A stretch of 23,743 nucleotides of DNA from CAVPRW01 sp046727435 [NCBI: bacterium] (GCA_046727435.1 JBKPCR010000451.1:1-23743), one strand, 5' to 3'. Positions 7,153-14,554 are shown, counted from the stretch's first letter. Made by a program: numbers and translations. Notes: generated by a model not told the origin, from the letters alone.

Positions 7153-7944
7153 ATGGCTTACGAGTATATCCTAGTCGAGAAGGAAAGCGGTGTGGCGATT
7201 CTTACCATGAATCGCCCAGCTCAGCTCAACGCGATGAACCGGCAGTTGAGTTCAGAGTTGCATGAGGCTGTCACGCAAATGGTGGCGGACGACGACATTA
7301 GTTGCATCGTCATTACGGGGGCGGGGGAACGTGCGTTTACGGCGGGTGGCGATATCCACGAGCAACGCGAGAACGATCGCGCCTTCACTCAGGAGGAGTT
7401 GGATGCGCGCGGCGCCGTCCGGAGCCGAGGTAGCTATGAGATCAGCGCTTGTCCCAAACCGACGATCGGGATGATGAACGGTCTGGCCTATGGGGGGGGC
7501 GCGGTCTTAGCATCGTCGCTGGATATGCGGATCGGCTGTGAGCACAGCCGCTTTCGGTTTCTGGCGGCTGCCTATGGTCGCATCAATAGCACCTGGACCC
7601 TGCCCAACCAGGTCGGTTGGCCGATCGCCAAGGAGCTCTTATTCTCGGCGCGTATCGTCGAGGCGGAGGAGGCCTATCGCATTGGGCTGCTGAACCATTT
7701 GGTGCCATATGCGCAACTGCGGGAGAAAACCATGGAGCTGGCGACGATGATCGCCGGCAACCGGCGCGACGCGGTCATGGGGGTAAAGGATTTGCTGCTC
7801 CGACACATGGGCCGCAGTCTCGAGGAGCAATGGGCCCTGGAACGCGACTACACGAGGAACGTGGTCCGGGGCGCCAAGGCTGAGGAGGCTTTTCCTGAAT
7901 TCATCGCTCGCAAAGGACGGCCGCTAACGCCCCAGAACCCGTAA
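7153..7944 (+). CDS. Crotonase-fold (enoyl-CoA hydratase/isomerase family) protein without hydratase glutamates
   Basis: 263 aa. The N-terminal VAILTMNRPAQLNAMN and FTAGGDI (about residues 62-68), and LAYGGGAVLASSLDMRIG (about 111-128), give the fold and the oxyanion-hole glycines. In classical hydratases one Glu follows GGGC and a second lies about 20 residues on in QPE. Here the first position is Val118 and the second falls in FRFLAAAYGRIN with no acidic residue. Water addition by the classical mechanism is therefore unlikely. Another crotonase reaction (isomerase, thioesterase, CoA-ligand handling) may apply. GGAGG at 7143-7147 precedes the ATG by 5 nt. It is divergent from the SDR at 6192 and may share regulation with it. 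Confidence 0.88.
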   Translation: MAYEYILVEKESGVAILTMNRPAQLNAMNRQLSSELHEAVTQMVADDDISCIVITGAGERAFTAGGDIHEQRENDRAFTQEELDARGAVRSRGSYEISACPKPTIGMMNGLAYGGGAVLASSLDMRIGCEHSRFRFLAAAYGRINSTWTLPNQVGWPIAKELLFSARIVEAEEAYRIGLLNHLVPYAQLREKTMELATMIAGNRRDAVMGVKDLLLRHMGRSLEEQWALERDYTRNVVRGAKAEEAFPEFIARKGRPLTPQNP

Positions 7945-8306
7945 CACCAGCAGCGCCCCACGTCGATAGCAGTGTGGGACCTCTGATGCAGGGGCAACTG
8001 CAACTCTGGAGCAGGCAGTCATTTGCCGGGTCCAGGACTGGCAGCGCGGGGGGCAGCGCTTGCACGGGATCGCGGGGAACTGGCACGCCAGCAGGTGCCG
8101 ATGAAGCGTGGCGGACAGGAGCTTCAGGCGCTCTTTCGCTATACTCACGCGTATGACGTCGAGCGCGGGGGTCACGATGATACCCGCGGCGTGTCCGCTG
8201 TACCGAGGACCCGACGGGACAGACAGTGATCATCCTCCGAGTGCGCCACCTAGATGAGACTTATCGGTAGGACGCCAGGAAGTACTGGAGCAGGAGGACG
8301 ACGAGT
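7945..8306. other. Intergenic region, no gene seen
   Basis: About 360 bp with open frames of shadow quality only. A TATACT at 8140-8145 could be a -10 for the DUF29 gene, but no matching -35 is found at 16-18 bp. The DUF29 Shine-Dalgarno (AGGAGG, 8292-8297) lies at the right end. Confidence 0.5.
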
Positions 8307-8774
8307 ATGACCACCCCCAGCTATGACACCGATTTCTATGCCTGGACGCAGGCCCAGGCCGCGGCGCTGCGCACCAAGGACGTGGCGGCGCTCGACCTGG
8401 AGCACCTGGCCGAGGAGATCGACAGCTTGGGCAAGCGCGTTCGGCGGGCTGTGGAGAGCTACCTGGAGGTCATCCTGCTGCACCTACTGAAGTGGGCCTA
8501 TCAACCGGAGCGGCGCGGACGGAGCTGGGAGAAGAGTCTGCTCCAGGCCAGGCATCGTCTCGCCAAGCTCTTGGGTGAGAACCCGAAGCAGACACCTTCG
8601 CCAGAGCGCGAGCCGCGTTGGGAGATGCCCGTACCGCCCGAGACCGTGCGGTATCCGCCCCCACTGTGGCAGTGGCTCTGTATTGTGGCGATCGTTGGGT
8701 GGGTCGCGGCAGTCTGGTTTCTGTGGAGGTGTCCATATGAGACAACGGATTCTTTAGGTTCGGAGTCGCCCTAG
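8307..8774 (+). CDS. DUF29 domain protein with an unusual C-terminal membrane helix
   Basis: 155 aa. The N-terminal 95 residues are a typical DUF29 region: SYDTDFYAWTQAQAAALR, then LDLEHLAEEIDSLGK, then LLHLLKWAYQPERRGRSW and RLAKLLGENP. In ordinary DUF29 proteins (about 145 aa) this continues into a soluble helical tail with a pattern of aromatic residues. Here it is replaced by a proline-rich linker and a predicted membrane helix PLWQWLCIVAIVGWVAAVWFL (about 122-142). AGGAGG at 8292-8297 is 9 nt before the ATG. DUF29 proteins are abundant in cyanobacteria and some environmental bacteria and have no settled function. The tail may be a fusion after a rearrangement, since the following DNA looks decayed. 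Confidence 0.8.
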   Translation: MTTPSYDTDFYAWTQAQAAALRTKDVAALDLEHLAEEIDSLGKRVRRAVESYLEVILLHLLKWAYQPERRGRSWEKSLLQARHRLAKLLGENPKQTPSPEREPRWEMPVPPETVRYPPPLWQWLCIVAIVGWVAAVWFLWRCPYETTDSLGSESP

Positions 8775-9078
8775 TGACCCTCGCCGTGGTCGTCATGCGA
8801 AAACGGTGGCGGATTGCTGGCAGGAGGTCTGAGACACATGGCCACTGAGCACCTGTCCCGTCTGCAACGCTGTGTCCTGGCCTAGCTGGCGCAGGAGGTG
8901 CAGCGCACCCATGGCACCATAAAGGAACAGCTCACGACCCCGACTCGGCCCACCGCGGTATGTGGGTGTATTCGGCAGCGGAAGCCACAGATATCACAAA
9001 GGCGCCGCGGGAGAAGAGAAGCGATGGAAATTGTTCAGGAGTGACATCCGACACCGCGCGAATCACCATATGGATGGG
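8775..9078. other. Decayed DNA downstream of the DUF29 gene
   Basis: No intact gene. It holds the interrupted ORF described at 8838 and otherwise only short open frames. A 60-aa frame from 8962 runs into the promoter at 9079-9107 and is not supported. Confidence 0.45.
8838..8960 (+). pseudogene. Nonsense-interrupted remnant, possibly of a small helix-turn-helix-type protein
   Basis: ATG 8838 has AGGAGG at 8822-8827, 10 nt upstream, and begins MATEHLSRLQRCVLA. A TAG at 8883-8885 then interrupts, and the same frame resumes LAQEVQRTHGTIKEQLTT before losing protein character. The joined text resembles N-termini of small DNA-binding proteins of the LxRLQRxILAWLAxExQRTRG kind, but the match is short and made from memory. 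The start and ribosome binding site survive, while the body is lost. Confidence 0.3.
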
Positions 9079-9107
9079 TTGACGCCCCCTGCTTGCGTCA
9101 CTATATT
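9079..9107 (+). promoter_or_regulatory. Sigma-70-type promoter of the copy B leader unit
   Basis: TTGACG (9079-9084), 17 bp, then TATATT (9102-9107). The distance from the -10 to the ATG of the small ORF at 9180 is 72 nt, against 71 nt for copy A on the other strand. Leader sequences also show partial similarity (a CCTG...ATGC block and GCTACG...ACA...AAGGAG). Confidence 0.65.
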
Positions 9108-9179
9108 AGAATCATATCTCCATGCCTGTGTGGCTAATGCCTGAAATGGCCGAGGCTACGACAGAGAAGGAGTCCATCG

Positions 9180-9278
9180 ATGAGAAAGCGCATTGCCAGC
9201 CTCTCCCCCGCCTTCGAGCATCCGGCCCTGCCGGTGCTTCCTCGTCGCTCCCGCTGCCTGGTGCGGCCCAACTGCTGA
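9180..9278 (+). CDS. 32-aa small ORF, copy B of the duplicated peptide family
   Basis: 32 codons plus TGA, with AAGGAG about 7 nt before the ATG. The peptide starts MRKR, continues ASLSPAFE and PALPVL, and ends CLVRPNC. It is basic and contains two cysteines in its last seven residues. Copy A (5814 on the minus strand) shares the start, the body and, in a shifted frame, LVRPNC-TGA. Of the roughly 26 alignable codons most differ only at synonymous positions, the pattern expected under protein-level selection. A well-formed promoter precedes it by 72 nt. The next gene, RlpA-like, begins 446 bp downstream, with a hairpin between. It is not recognised as any known family; a leader peptide or a free small protein are both possible. 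Confidence 0.55.
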   Translation: MRKRIASLSPAFEHPALPVLPRRSRCLVRPNC

Positions 9279-9723
9279 CCTTTCCCCCATCGCTGCCAGT
9301 ACCTCTTCTCTGGGCACATGATCGCCTGGTTCTGCTCCCTCGCTAGAGCTCGGCCGATCCCCCCGGAGATGTCTATGCCACCCCCTTTCCTAAGGGTGTC
9401 TGCTGCGCATCGCCTATCAGGTGCTGGGGCGGTCTCTGGTACGGATAGCCGTCTGCTCTCCGTGCCCGACGCTCGTGGCACGTCTGGGTCTGTCTAGTGC
9501 CCTGCTTTCCCCTACATTTCCTTACCAAGGGCTGAGACGGGTGCCAACCGGTGGTGAGTATAGACAAATAAGGGGGGTGCCTCATCCCCCGACCAGGGGG
9601 ATGCTAGGGAGAACATGGTCTCGGCTGCCGAGGAAGAGGTCTCACGGAGAGAGGGGCTCCGAAGTTGGAAGCACTCCTTCGGTGTCGCGGCTCGAGCACA
9701 TGTCCCCCCATGGAGGGCACGCC
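9279..9723. other. Region between the small ORF and the RlpA-like gene
   Basis: No gene is supported. Frames through this stretch are arginine/proline-rich shadows. It contains the hairpin at 9583-9603. Confidence 0.5.
9583..9603. repeat. 8-bp perfect inverted repeat (hairpin)
   Basis: CATCCCCC, a 5-nt GACCA loop, then GGGGGATG. There is no following T-run on either strand, so it is not a classical intrinsic terminator. It lies 120 bp upstream of the RlpA-like start, within the presumed transcript from the promoter at 9079. Confidence 0.7.
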
Positions 9724-10122
9724 ATGAACGCGATGAGAACCATGATGGGAGTCGTGGCATGCATTGTCGTGTTGCTGATCATCAGTCCCGGAGAAGGAGG
9801 CGGGGGGGCCTCCCAGGCTGGACAGGTGGGATGGGCCTCCTGGTATGGTAAGCCCCATCAGGGGCGGAAGACCGCGAGTGGCGAACGCTTCTCGCCATCG
9901 CAATTGACGGCCGCGCATCGCTCACTCCCCCTGGGAACCCAAGTAAAGGTCACGAACCTGCGGACAGGGCAGCATGTGGTCGTCAAAATCAATGACCGCG
10001 GACCGTACGGGGGTGGCAAGCGTCGCATCATCGACCTCTCCGAGGCTGCGGCCAAGCGCGTGGGATTAGTGGCGCAAGGCACAACATTGGTGCAAGTCGT
10101 GGTGGTCGAGAACGCGTCTTAA
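9724..10122 (+). CDS. rlpA: RlpA-like double-psi beta-barrel protein
   Basis: 132 aa, exported. Residues about 7-22 are a hydrophobic signal/anchor segment followed by a Gly-rich spacer. No convincing lipobox is seen, since the only Cys (13) precedes the hydrophobic core. The double-psi beta-barrel domain spans about 36-128: GWASWYG, GRKTASGERF, LTAAHRSLPLGTQVKVTNL, INDRGPYGGG, RIIDLSEAAAKRVGL. His65 and Asp91, in the positions tied to lytic transglycosylase activity in RlpA, are present. The protein is short because it has no C-terminal SPOR domain, so septal glycan targeting must differ. GGAGGG at 9712-9717 precedes the ATG by 6 nt and decides against the longer open frame from 9421. Peptidoglycan cleavage in the periplasm is the likely role. 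Confidence 0.85.
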   Translation: MNAMRTMMGVVACIVVLLIISPGEGGGGASQAGQVGWASWYGKPHQGRKTASGERFSPSQLTAAHRSLPLGTQVKVTNLRTGQHVVVKINDRGPYGGGKRRIIDLSEAAAKRVGLVAQGTTLVQVVVVENAS

Positions 10123-10218
10123 GTGTCCCATATTCATCCTGTTGCCATTACACCCTCACACCTTCGCAGCCGACTGGCCGTGGATTATAGGGTCCGGCAG
10201 ACGCACAGAGACAGGTGC

Positions 10219-11151
10219 CTACCTGCCGGCGAGGCGGGCGACGATGGGGGCGAAGGCCTCGACGGAGGGCTCAAAGATGACATAGGATGAGATACCCCAG
10301 TGCTCCCGGCGCGCCTGGAGATCTTCAACCAGTTGGTCCACGGTGCCGAGGAGCACGTAGGGGCTCTGGAGGATCTCCTCAGGACTCAGCGGGGTCCAAC
10401 GGCTCGCCAGCTCCTCGGCCGCCTGGCGGCGAGCCTCCGTCACGACAACCCGTTGCACCAGCGCGTTCAGCTCGAGCCGCGTGTATCGGTCGCCGGCGAC
10501 CTTGCGGACGAGTTGCACCCGCTCGTCAACGCCTGCCGCCGTGAATCCGGAAAAGTCCGGCTCTGTTCCACCACGTCTGAGAGTGAAGCCTGTAAGGCCA
10601 ACGATGTCGGCTTTCTTTGCGGCCAATGTGAGAAGCTGCCGGCCATTGCCACCGATCAGGATGGGCGGATGAGGGCGTTGGACGGGAAGGGGGTGGATCG
10701 TATGGCCAGTCACGCGATAATGCCGACCGGTGAAGGTGACCTGCTCGCCCTTGAGCAATGCCTTAACAATGGCGACCGCCTCTGCCAGCCGTTCGACTCT
10801 GGTGCCGCCCGTATCGAAGCGCAACCCCGCTTGGTCGTATTCGGATTGCATGTGCCCCGCGCCCAAGCCGAGCTGGAGGCGGCCATCGGTCAGGAGGTCC
10901 ACGGTCGCGGCCTCACGCGCTAGCAGCACGGGGTGGCGGAAGTCGTTGTTGAGCACGTTGGTGCCGACCCGAAGGGTTTTCGTCGCCTCTGCGGCGCTGA
11001 TCACCGCCGGCATGGGCGCGAGGAGGTCGGTGAGGTGATCGGGCACAGTTAGTGTAGCATAGCCAAGCTCCTCGAGTTTGCGGGCTTTATCCGCCCATTC
11101 CGTTCGAGATCCTGCTCGTCCGACGTTCACACCGAATCGGAACGGGTTCAT
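10219..11151 (-). CDS. LLM-class F420-dependent-type oxidoreductase
   Basis: 310 aa luciferase-like barrel: FRFGVNVGRAGSR, LEELGYATLTVPDHL, LRVGTNVLNNDFRHPVLLAREAATVDLL, GRLQLGLGAGHMQSEYDQ, and HPPILIGGNGRQLL. This matches the F420-dependent LLM subfamily with a conserved VPDHL and GLGAGW/H-xxEY block. The cofactor assignment is from family knowledge and no F420 gene is in view. ATG 11151 is preferred because conservation begins at RFGVN; an in-frame GTG at 11232 would add 27 poorly structured residues. Neither start has a good Shine-Dalgarno. A minus-strand promoter at 11310-11338 lies upstream. It converges with the RlpA-like gene across 96 bp. Confidence 0.88.
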   Translation of the reverse strand: MNPFRFGVNVGRAGSRTEWADKARKLEELGYATLTVPDHLTDLLAPMPAVISAAEATKTLRVGTNVLNNDFRHPVLLAREAATVDLLTDGRLQLGLGAGHMQSEYDQAGLRFDTGGTRVERLAEAVAIVKALLKGEQVTFTGRHYRVTGHTIHPLPVQRPHPPILIGGNGRQLLTLAAKKADIVGLTGFTLRRGGTEPDFSGFTAAGVDERVQLVRKVAGDRYTRLELNALVQRVVVTEARRQAAEELASRWTPLSPEEILQSPYVLLGTVDQLVEDLQARREHWGISSYVIFEPSVEAFAPIVARLAGR

Positions 11152-11309
11152 TCGACCGGGCTTATGGTTTGGTTGATCCAATTTGCGCTCAAGTATCGAT
11201 GGGTCTGCCACGCTCTGCTCCTCAACATGCACGCGCGTTCAACGGAGGCACGGCTGGCCGCCTCACCTCCCCTCAAAGCGTTAATGAGGCCCGGAAGTTC
11301 TTGGGCACG

Positions 11310-11338
11310 AGTGTAGGGGAGGTAAATAGGTGTGTCAA
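11310..11338 (-). promoter_or_regulatory. Promoter of the F420-type LLM gene
   Basis: On the minus strand, TTGACA (11338-11333), 17 bp, TACACT (11315-11310). It points at the oxidoreductase gene. Both hexamers and the spacing equal those of the orphan promoter at 16910-16938. The gene's ATG would have a leader of about 150 nt (about 70 nt if the GTG at 11232 is used). Confidence 0.65.
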
Positions 11339-11645
11339 CAACTCTTATGCGCAAACGTCAGTGCGCCACGTTGCCGTTGGTTTGCAATCGATGTGGGCTC
11401 CTGGCCAGTTTTGATGAGACTTTTCCTATAGCCGTCCTCGGCATATATTCATGAAGGATGGTATAGGGACGTACGGGAGGGAAGCTGAGATAAGACCTAA
11501 TACTCTATCCGATTGAGGGAAACGATGATTGTCCACTCCTCAGCACTGCGTGCGGCGTCTCACCACAGGCCAGGAGAGACCATCTGGCACCTCTCGTGTA
11601 TGCAGGATAGAGGACCAGCAGCCGAGTAAAGCCGGAGGAGCACGC
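11339..11645. other. Intergenic region between divergent genes
   Basis: About 300 bp without a supported gene. Several ATs and a GGCATATATTC stretch near 11440 may belong to a plus-strand promoter for the 85-aa gene at 11646, but no hexamer pair of acceptable quality was found. Confidence 0.45.
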
Positions 11646-11903
11646 ATGGCGAGTAAGATCGAAATCAGGCAGCGTGATACCGGGACACTCTTGGGCCATT
11701 TTTACGCCCATCTCGAGCCAGACGACGTACGGCAGCACCTCACCGCCCATGGCATGAGTGCCTTCGCGGAGGACTTCGGGATCTATATCCCTGAGATCAA
11801 TGATCCCCATGGGACACTGTTCTACCACCGACCGGACGTGATCGTGGGAGAGATCACCGCCATTGACAACTCCGCGTATCAGACGATCCTGGAACATGGA
11901 TAG
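11646..11903 (+). CDS. Small protein of unknown function
   Basis: 85 aa beginning MASKIEIRQRDTGTLLGHFY, acidic and soluble, with no membrane segment or known motif. GGAGGAG at 11634-11640 sits 5 nt before the ATG, so the longer open frame from 11529 is not used. It reads like a compact alpha/beta protein (DVRQHLTAHGMSAFAEDFGIYI). Another small unknown protein follows 114 bp downstream on the same strand. Confidence 0.6.
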   Translation: MASKIEIRQRDTGTLLGHFYAHLEPDDVRQHLTAHGMSAFAEDFGIYIPEINDPHGTLFYHRPDVIVGEITAIDNSAYQTILEHG

Positions 11904-12017
11904 CGATGCTAGGTCAGGGAGACGGCTGGGGCTGCGGATGCTGTAGCCTTCCACGCGAGCGGCGATCATGGCAGGGCGAGCCCCTCAAGGAATACTCCCA
12001 GACATCTGGAGGCCTAT

Positions 12018-12236
12018 ATGACTGAGTGCTCCTACAAACGTTACCAGATCTCTATCGCGCCGTATGCACCGACACCACATCACTGGGTGGCTGAAATCAA
12101 GGTATTCTCGCCCACGGCGACGGGCGTCAGCGAACAAGAGTTGTGCTTCCCCGCAGACCAATCGTTCAACACGCTCGAAGAAGCCGAAGACTATGCCCTG
12201 ATCTTAGCAAAGAGGTGGTTAGATGGAGAGCAGTAA
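12018..12236 (+). CDS. Small protein of unknown function
   Basis: 72 aa, with GGAGG at 12008-12012, 5 nt before the ATG. The text YKRYQISIAPYAPTPHHWVAEIKVFSP followed by FNTLEEAEDYALILAKRWLDGEQ has the shape of widespread small beta-strand plus helix proteins in which an acidic helix ends in W-I/L-D-G. No function is known to me. Its stop lies 72 bp from the convergent MFS stop. Confidence 0.6.
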   Translation: MTECSYKRYQISIAPYAPTPHHWVAEIKVFSPTATGVSEQELCFPADQSFNTLEEAEDYALILAKRWLDGEQ

Positions 12237-12308
12237 CGCTGGAGATACCTGCCTCGCCCACAAAACTCCCGCGAAGCCATTCCCCCCATGCCCACGCGAT
12301 CGGCACAC

Positions 12309-13661
12309 TCATGGCTGGACGCGCCCGGCGACGGCCCGCACCTGGCGCGGTGCCGCGAGCCAGATGGCCCCTGCCGACAGTATACTGCAGCCGATGGCGA
12401 CCCAGAAGGCCAGGGTATAGCTTCCGGTGGCGTCGTGCAGTGCGCCGGTCACCCACGGCCCGGCGGCCCCGCCCATGATAGCTGCCAGCATCAGCGTGCC
12501 AAAGATGGTCCCATAGTGCGGGCCCTGGAAGATTTCGGCTGGGATGGCGCCGATGACCGAGGTGAGTCCATAGCCGAGCATCCCCTGCGAGATGATCATG
12601 AGGGCGAGTAGCGTCGGCGTCGGTCCGTGGCGGAGGCCGAGCAGGGCCAGATAACAGAGGGCGAAACCCAAGCTTCCCACCGTCCACACCCATTCGCGCC
12701 CGATGCGATCAGAGACATGGCCAAGCACGATTTGGCCAGGGATGCCGGCTAGACTCACCAAGCCTAGTGCCCACGCCGCGTGCGTGGCACTGACACCGAT
12801 CTCGACCAGATACTTTGTCTGGTGTACCTGCACTGCGTACCAGGCGAACAGGCCACAACAATAGCCCCCCGCGATCCACCAGAAGCGGGCGGTGCGCACG
12901 GCGCGACCGAGCGTCCAGTCCACGGCGACCCACGCGGCGTCCACGACATTGGCTGTCGGGCCGCTCGCACCGCTGGTGCGCATGGAGCGGTCGCCGTCGG
13001 GCTCGAGCCCGAGATCCTCGGGTTGCCGTCGCAGCAGGAGGTTGAGCGGCGCCAGCAGCGCCAACACCAGAAGCCCTAGCGTCCAGCAGGCGGCGCGCCA
13101 GCCGGCGCGCCCGATCATGGCCTGCAACCAGGGTAGGACGATCATCGAGCCCGCGCCGACGCCAGAGAAGGCGACGCTCATGGCCAGACCGCGCCGACGC
13201 ACGAACCAGTTGGGGAGGAAGAGCGATTGGCCGGTATAGCCCAGGCAGTTGGCACCACCGCCGACGAGCATACCGAGCGTGGCGTAGAGATGCCACGGCT
13301 GGTGCACTAACGGGGCGAGCAGCAACCCGGCCGCCATGCCGCCCACGCCCATCTCGATCACCACCCGTGGCCCATGGCGATCCATCAGGCGGCCAACGAA
13401 GGGGCTTAGGATGGCCGAGACCAGAAATCCAAAGGAAAACGCTCCGGCCGTCACGCCCCGCTCCCAGCCGAACTCGTCGAGGATCGGCGGGAACAGCAGC
13501 GAAAAGGCTGTCCGCGTGCTGACGCCCAGGCCCATGGTGACGAAGGCAACGGCCACGACGACCCAGCCATAGAAGAAGGGAAGGCGCCGGGGACTGAGCG
13601 CTCCCGACCATCGCCTAAGCGACCACCCCAATGCCCGAGATCCGCTCCGATCGCAGCCCAT
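12309..13661 (-). CDS. MFS transporter
   Basis: 450 aa with about 12 hydrophobic segments arranged as two halves around a soluble loop (about residues 215-255). The conserved loop between helices 2 and 3 reads GRLMDRHGPRVVIE, and the matching loop in the second half is GHVSDRIGREWVW. Helix 1 begins FFYGWVVVAVAF, typical of MFS proteins of the oxalate/formate- and monocarboxylate-transporter-like group. The substrate is not decidable; an organic anion is most likely. GGGAG about 5 nt upstream supports ATG 13661. A truncated 2-hydroxyacid dehydrogenase ends 28 bp before it on the same strand, so transport of a hydroxy- or keto-acid is a reasonable guess. Confidence 0.9.
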   Translation of the reverse strand: MGCDRSGSRALGWSLRRWSGALSPRRLPFFYGWVVVAVAFVTMGLGVSTRTAFSLLFPPILDEFGWERGVTAGAFSFGFLVSAILSPFVGRLMDRHGPRVVIEMGVGGMAAGLLLAPLVHQPWHLYATLGMLVGGGANCLGYTGQSLFLPNWFVRRRGLAMSVAFSGVGAGSMIVLPWLQAMIGRAGWRAACWTLGLLVLALLAPLNLLLRRQPEDLGLEPDGDRSMRTSGASGPTANVVDAAWVAVDWTLGRAVRTARFWWIAGGYCCGLFAWYAVQVHQTKYLVEIGVSATHAAWALGLVSLAGIPGQIVLGHVSDRIGREWVWTVGSLGFALCYLALLGLRHGPTPTLLALMIISQGMLGYGLTSVIGAIPAEIFQGPHYGTIFGTLMLAAIMGGAAGPWVTGALHDATGSYTLAFWVAIGCSILSAGAIWLAAPRQVRAVAGRVQP

Positions 13662-13689
13662 GGCACTCCCTATTCCGCTGCCGCCGGAA

Positions 13690-13983
13690 TCAGATGCATT
13701 GGGGGTTCGCCCCTGCCGGTAGCGCCGAGCGGTCGATCCGATCGAGGCCGGCGCCGGGCACTTGCACGAGCTTTAGTCGTTTGGCCGCTCCTCCCCTCTC
13801 ACGGGTGAACGCCATCGTGACTAAGACATTCACCTCGAAAAGCCGCGAGACAATCCTGACCTCGTCGGCCAGGATGACGTCGCACGGCATGCTCAGGTGG
13901 GCTCGCACTGGCTGCTTGAGGCAGATGGCGAAGGCCCCGGCGAACGCGACCTGCAGCCTCTGCTGCGCTACTACTGTGCTCAT
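13690..13983 (-). pseudogene. Truncated D-2-hydroxyacid dehydrogenase (N-terminal fragment)
   Basis: 97 aa from an ATG with GAGAGGAGAG at 13991-14000, 7 nt upstream. It carries the N-terminal substrate-domain text of the family: CDVILADE, then LKLVQVPGAGLDRIDRSALPAG. Full-length relatives are about 310-330 aa and continue into the NAD-binding domain. Here the frame ends six residues after ALPAG, and the MFS gene begins 28 bp on. The NAD domain and the catalytic Arg/Glu/His are absent, so the product cannot be an active dehydrogenase. A deletion that fused the 5' end of the gene to the MFS upstream region explains this. The promoter and ribosome binding site of the fragment may now drive the transporter. 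Confidence 0.7.
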
Positions 13984-14325
13984 CGTGCATCTCTCCTCTC
14001 TCACGTCACACCCTCAAGGTCTGCACCAGGCATCTCAGCAGGTGCCCGAGGGCGTCAGTGACCTGCGCCTGCCACACCATCGTCCACGCGTCGCGATGCT
14101 AAGGCATGGCCTCGGTGCGGACCGTTCCGGACCGACCCACAGCGGAGCAGGCGGTCTTGGCGTTGCGGGTGGCCCTGGCGCCTGGCGGCAGGTACAGCCC
14201 GTATGGTGTCGGCACGGGCCATTAGGGGGCCACCGTGGAGGCTGCGCCCCACGGTCGTCAGCACAATCCTGCCGCACAGTAGCTCGCCCCTGGCGTTTCT
14301 CGGTCCACACCACGCGGCACGCCCA

Positions 14326-14360
14326 GCATGGGGGCATGGGCGGAGCCCATGCCCCCATGC
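14326..14360. repeat. Perfect 16-bp stem hairpin with a GGA loop
   Basis: Arms 14326-14341 and 14345-14360 are exact reverse complements (GCATGGGGGCATGGGC and its complement) with a 3-nt centre. Each arm itself contains two GCATGGG units. No T-run follows. It may terminate the XRE transcript, serve as a protein-binding palindrome, or be an end of a vanished mobile element. Confidence 0.85.
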
Positions 14361-14415
14361 GTCAGGGCGGTTGCATCACGTAGGGAGAATATCGCGCTTC
14401 CGGGCGAGGGGTGCA

Positions 14416-14432
14416 ATTCCCTGGCAGGGAAT
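14416..14432. repeat. 17-bp dyad symmetry
   Basis: ATTCCCTG, G, CAGGGAAT: perfect 8-bp arms around one base. Flanking GGGT and ACCC could extend the stem with a bulge. The short centre fits a dimeric repressor operator better than an RNA hairpin, but no gene starts close by. Confidence 0.65.
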
Positions 14433-14554
14433 ACCCGCAGGCGATCCAGCGACGCAGGGTGTGCGTGCATCAACAAGCGGTGAAGAAACGTGCAGGGAGC
14501 ACGAGCCGTCATGGGTGGATGTGTCGGTGCCGGGGCCAGCCCGGCCGCGCCGCG

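Larger units (their letters stand above)
13984..14554. other. Gene-poor region with inverted repeats
   Basis: About 570 bp between the dehydrogenase fragment and the XRE regulator. Open frames on both strands are Arg/Pro/Gly-rich and unconvincing. It contains the 35-bp hairpin at 14326-14360 and the 17-bp dyad at 14416-14432. Both lie 120-230 bp past the XRE stop codon in its direction of transcription. Confidence 0.5.

Noticed and set aside
7985-8080. Minus-strand text ALPPALPVL..DCLLQSC, resembling a third copy of the small peptide.
   Set aside because: Only a few residues match, there is no MRKR start, ribosome binding site or promoter layout, and the region is low in complexity.
9276-9481. 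Possible UGA recoding (selenocysteine) after LVRPNC, because the frame downstream (PFPHRCQYLFSGHMIAWFC..) looks protein-like.
   Set aside because: Copy A shows no similar sequence after its TGA and no SECIS-like hairpin is seen close behind the UGA; a shared stop is simpler.
14035-14358. Overlapping open frames on the minus strand in the gap next to the XRE gene.
   Set aside because: Composition is Arg/Pro/Gly-rich with no family match; they span the hairpin and look accidental.
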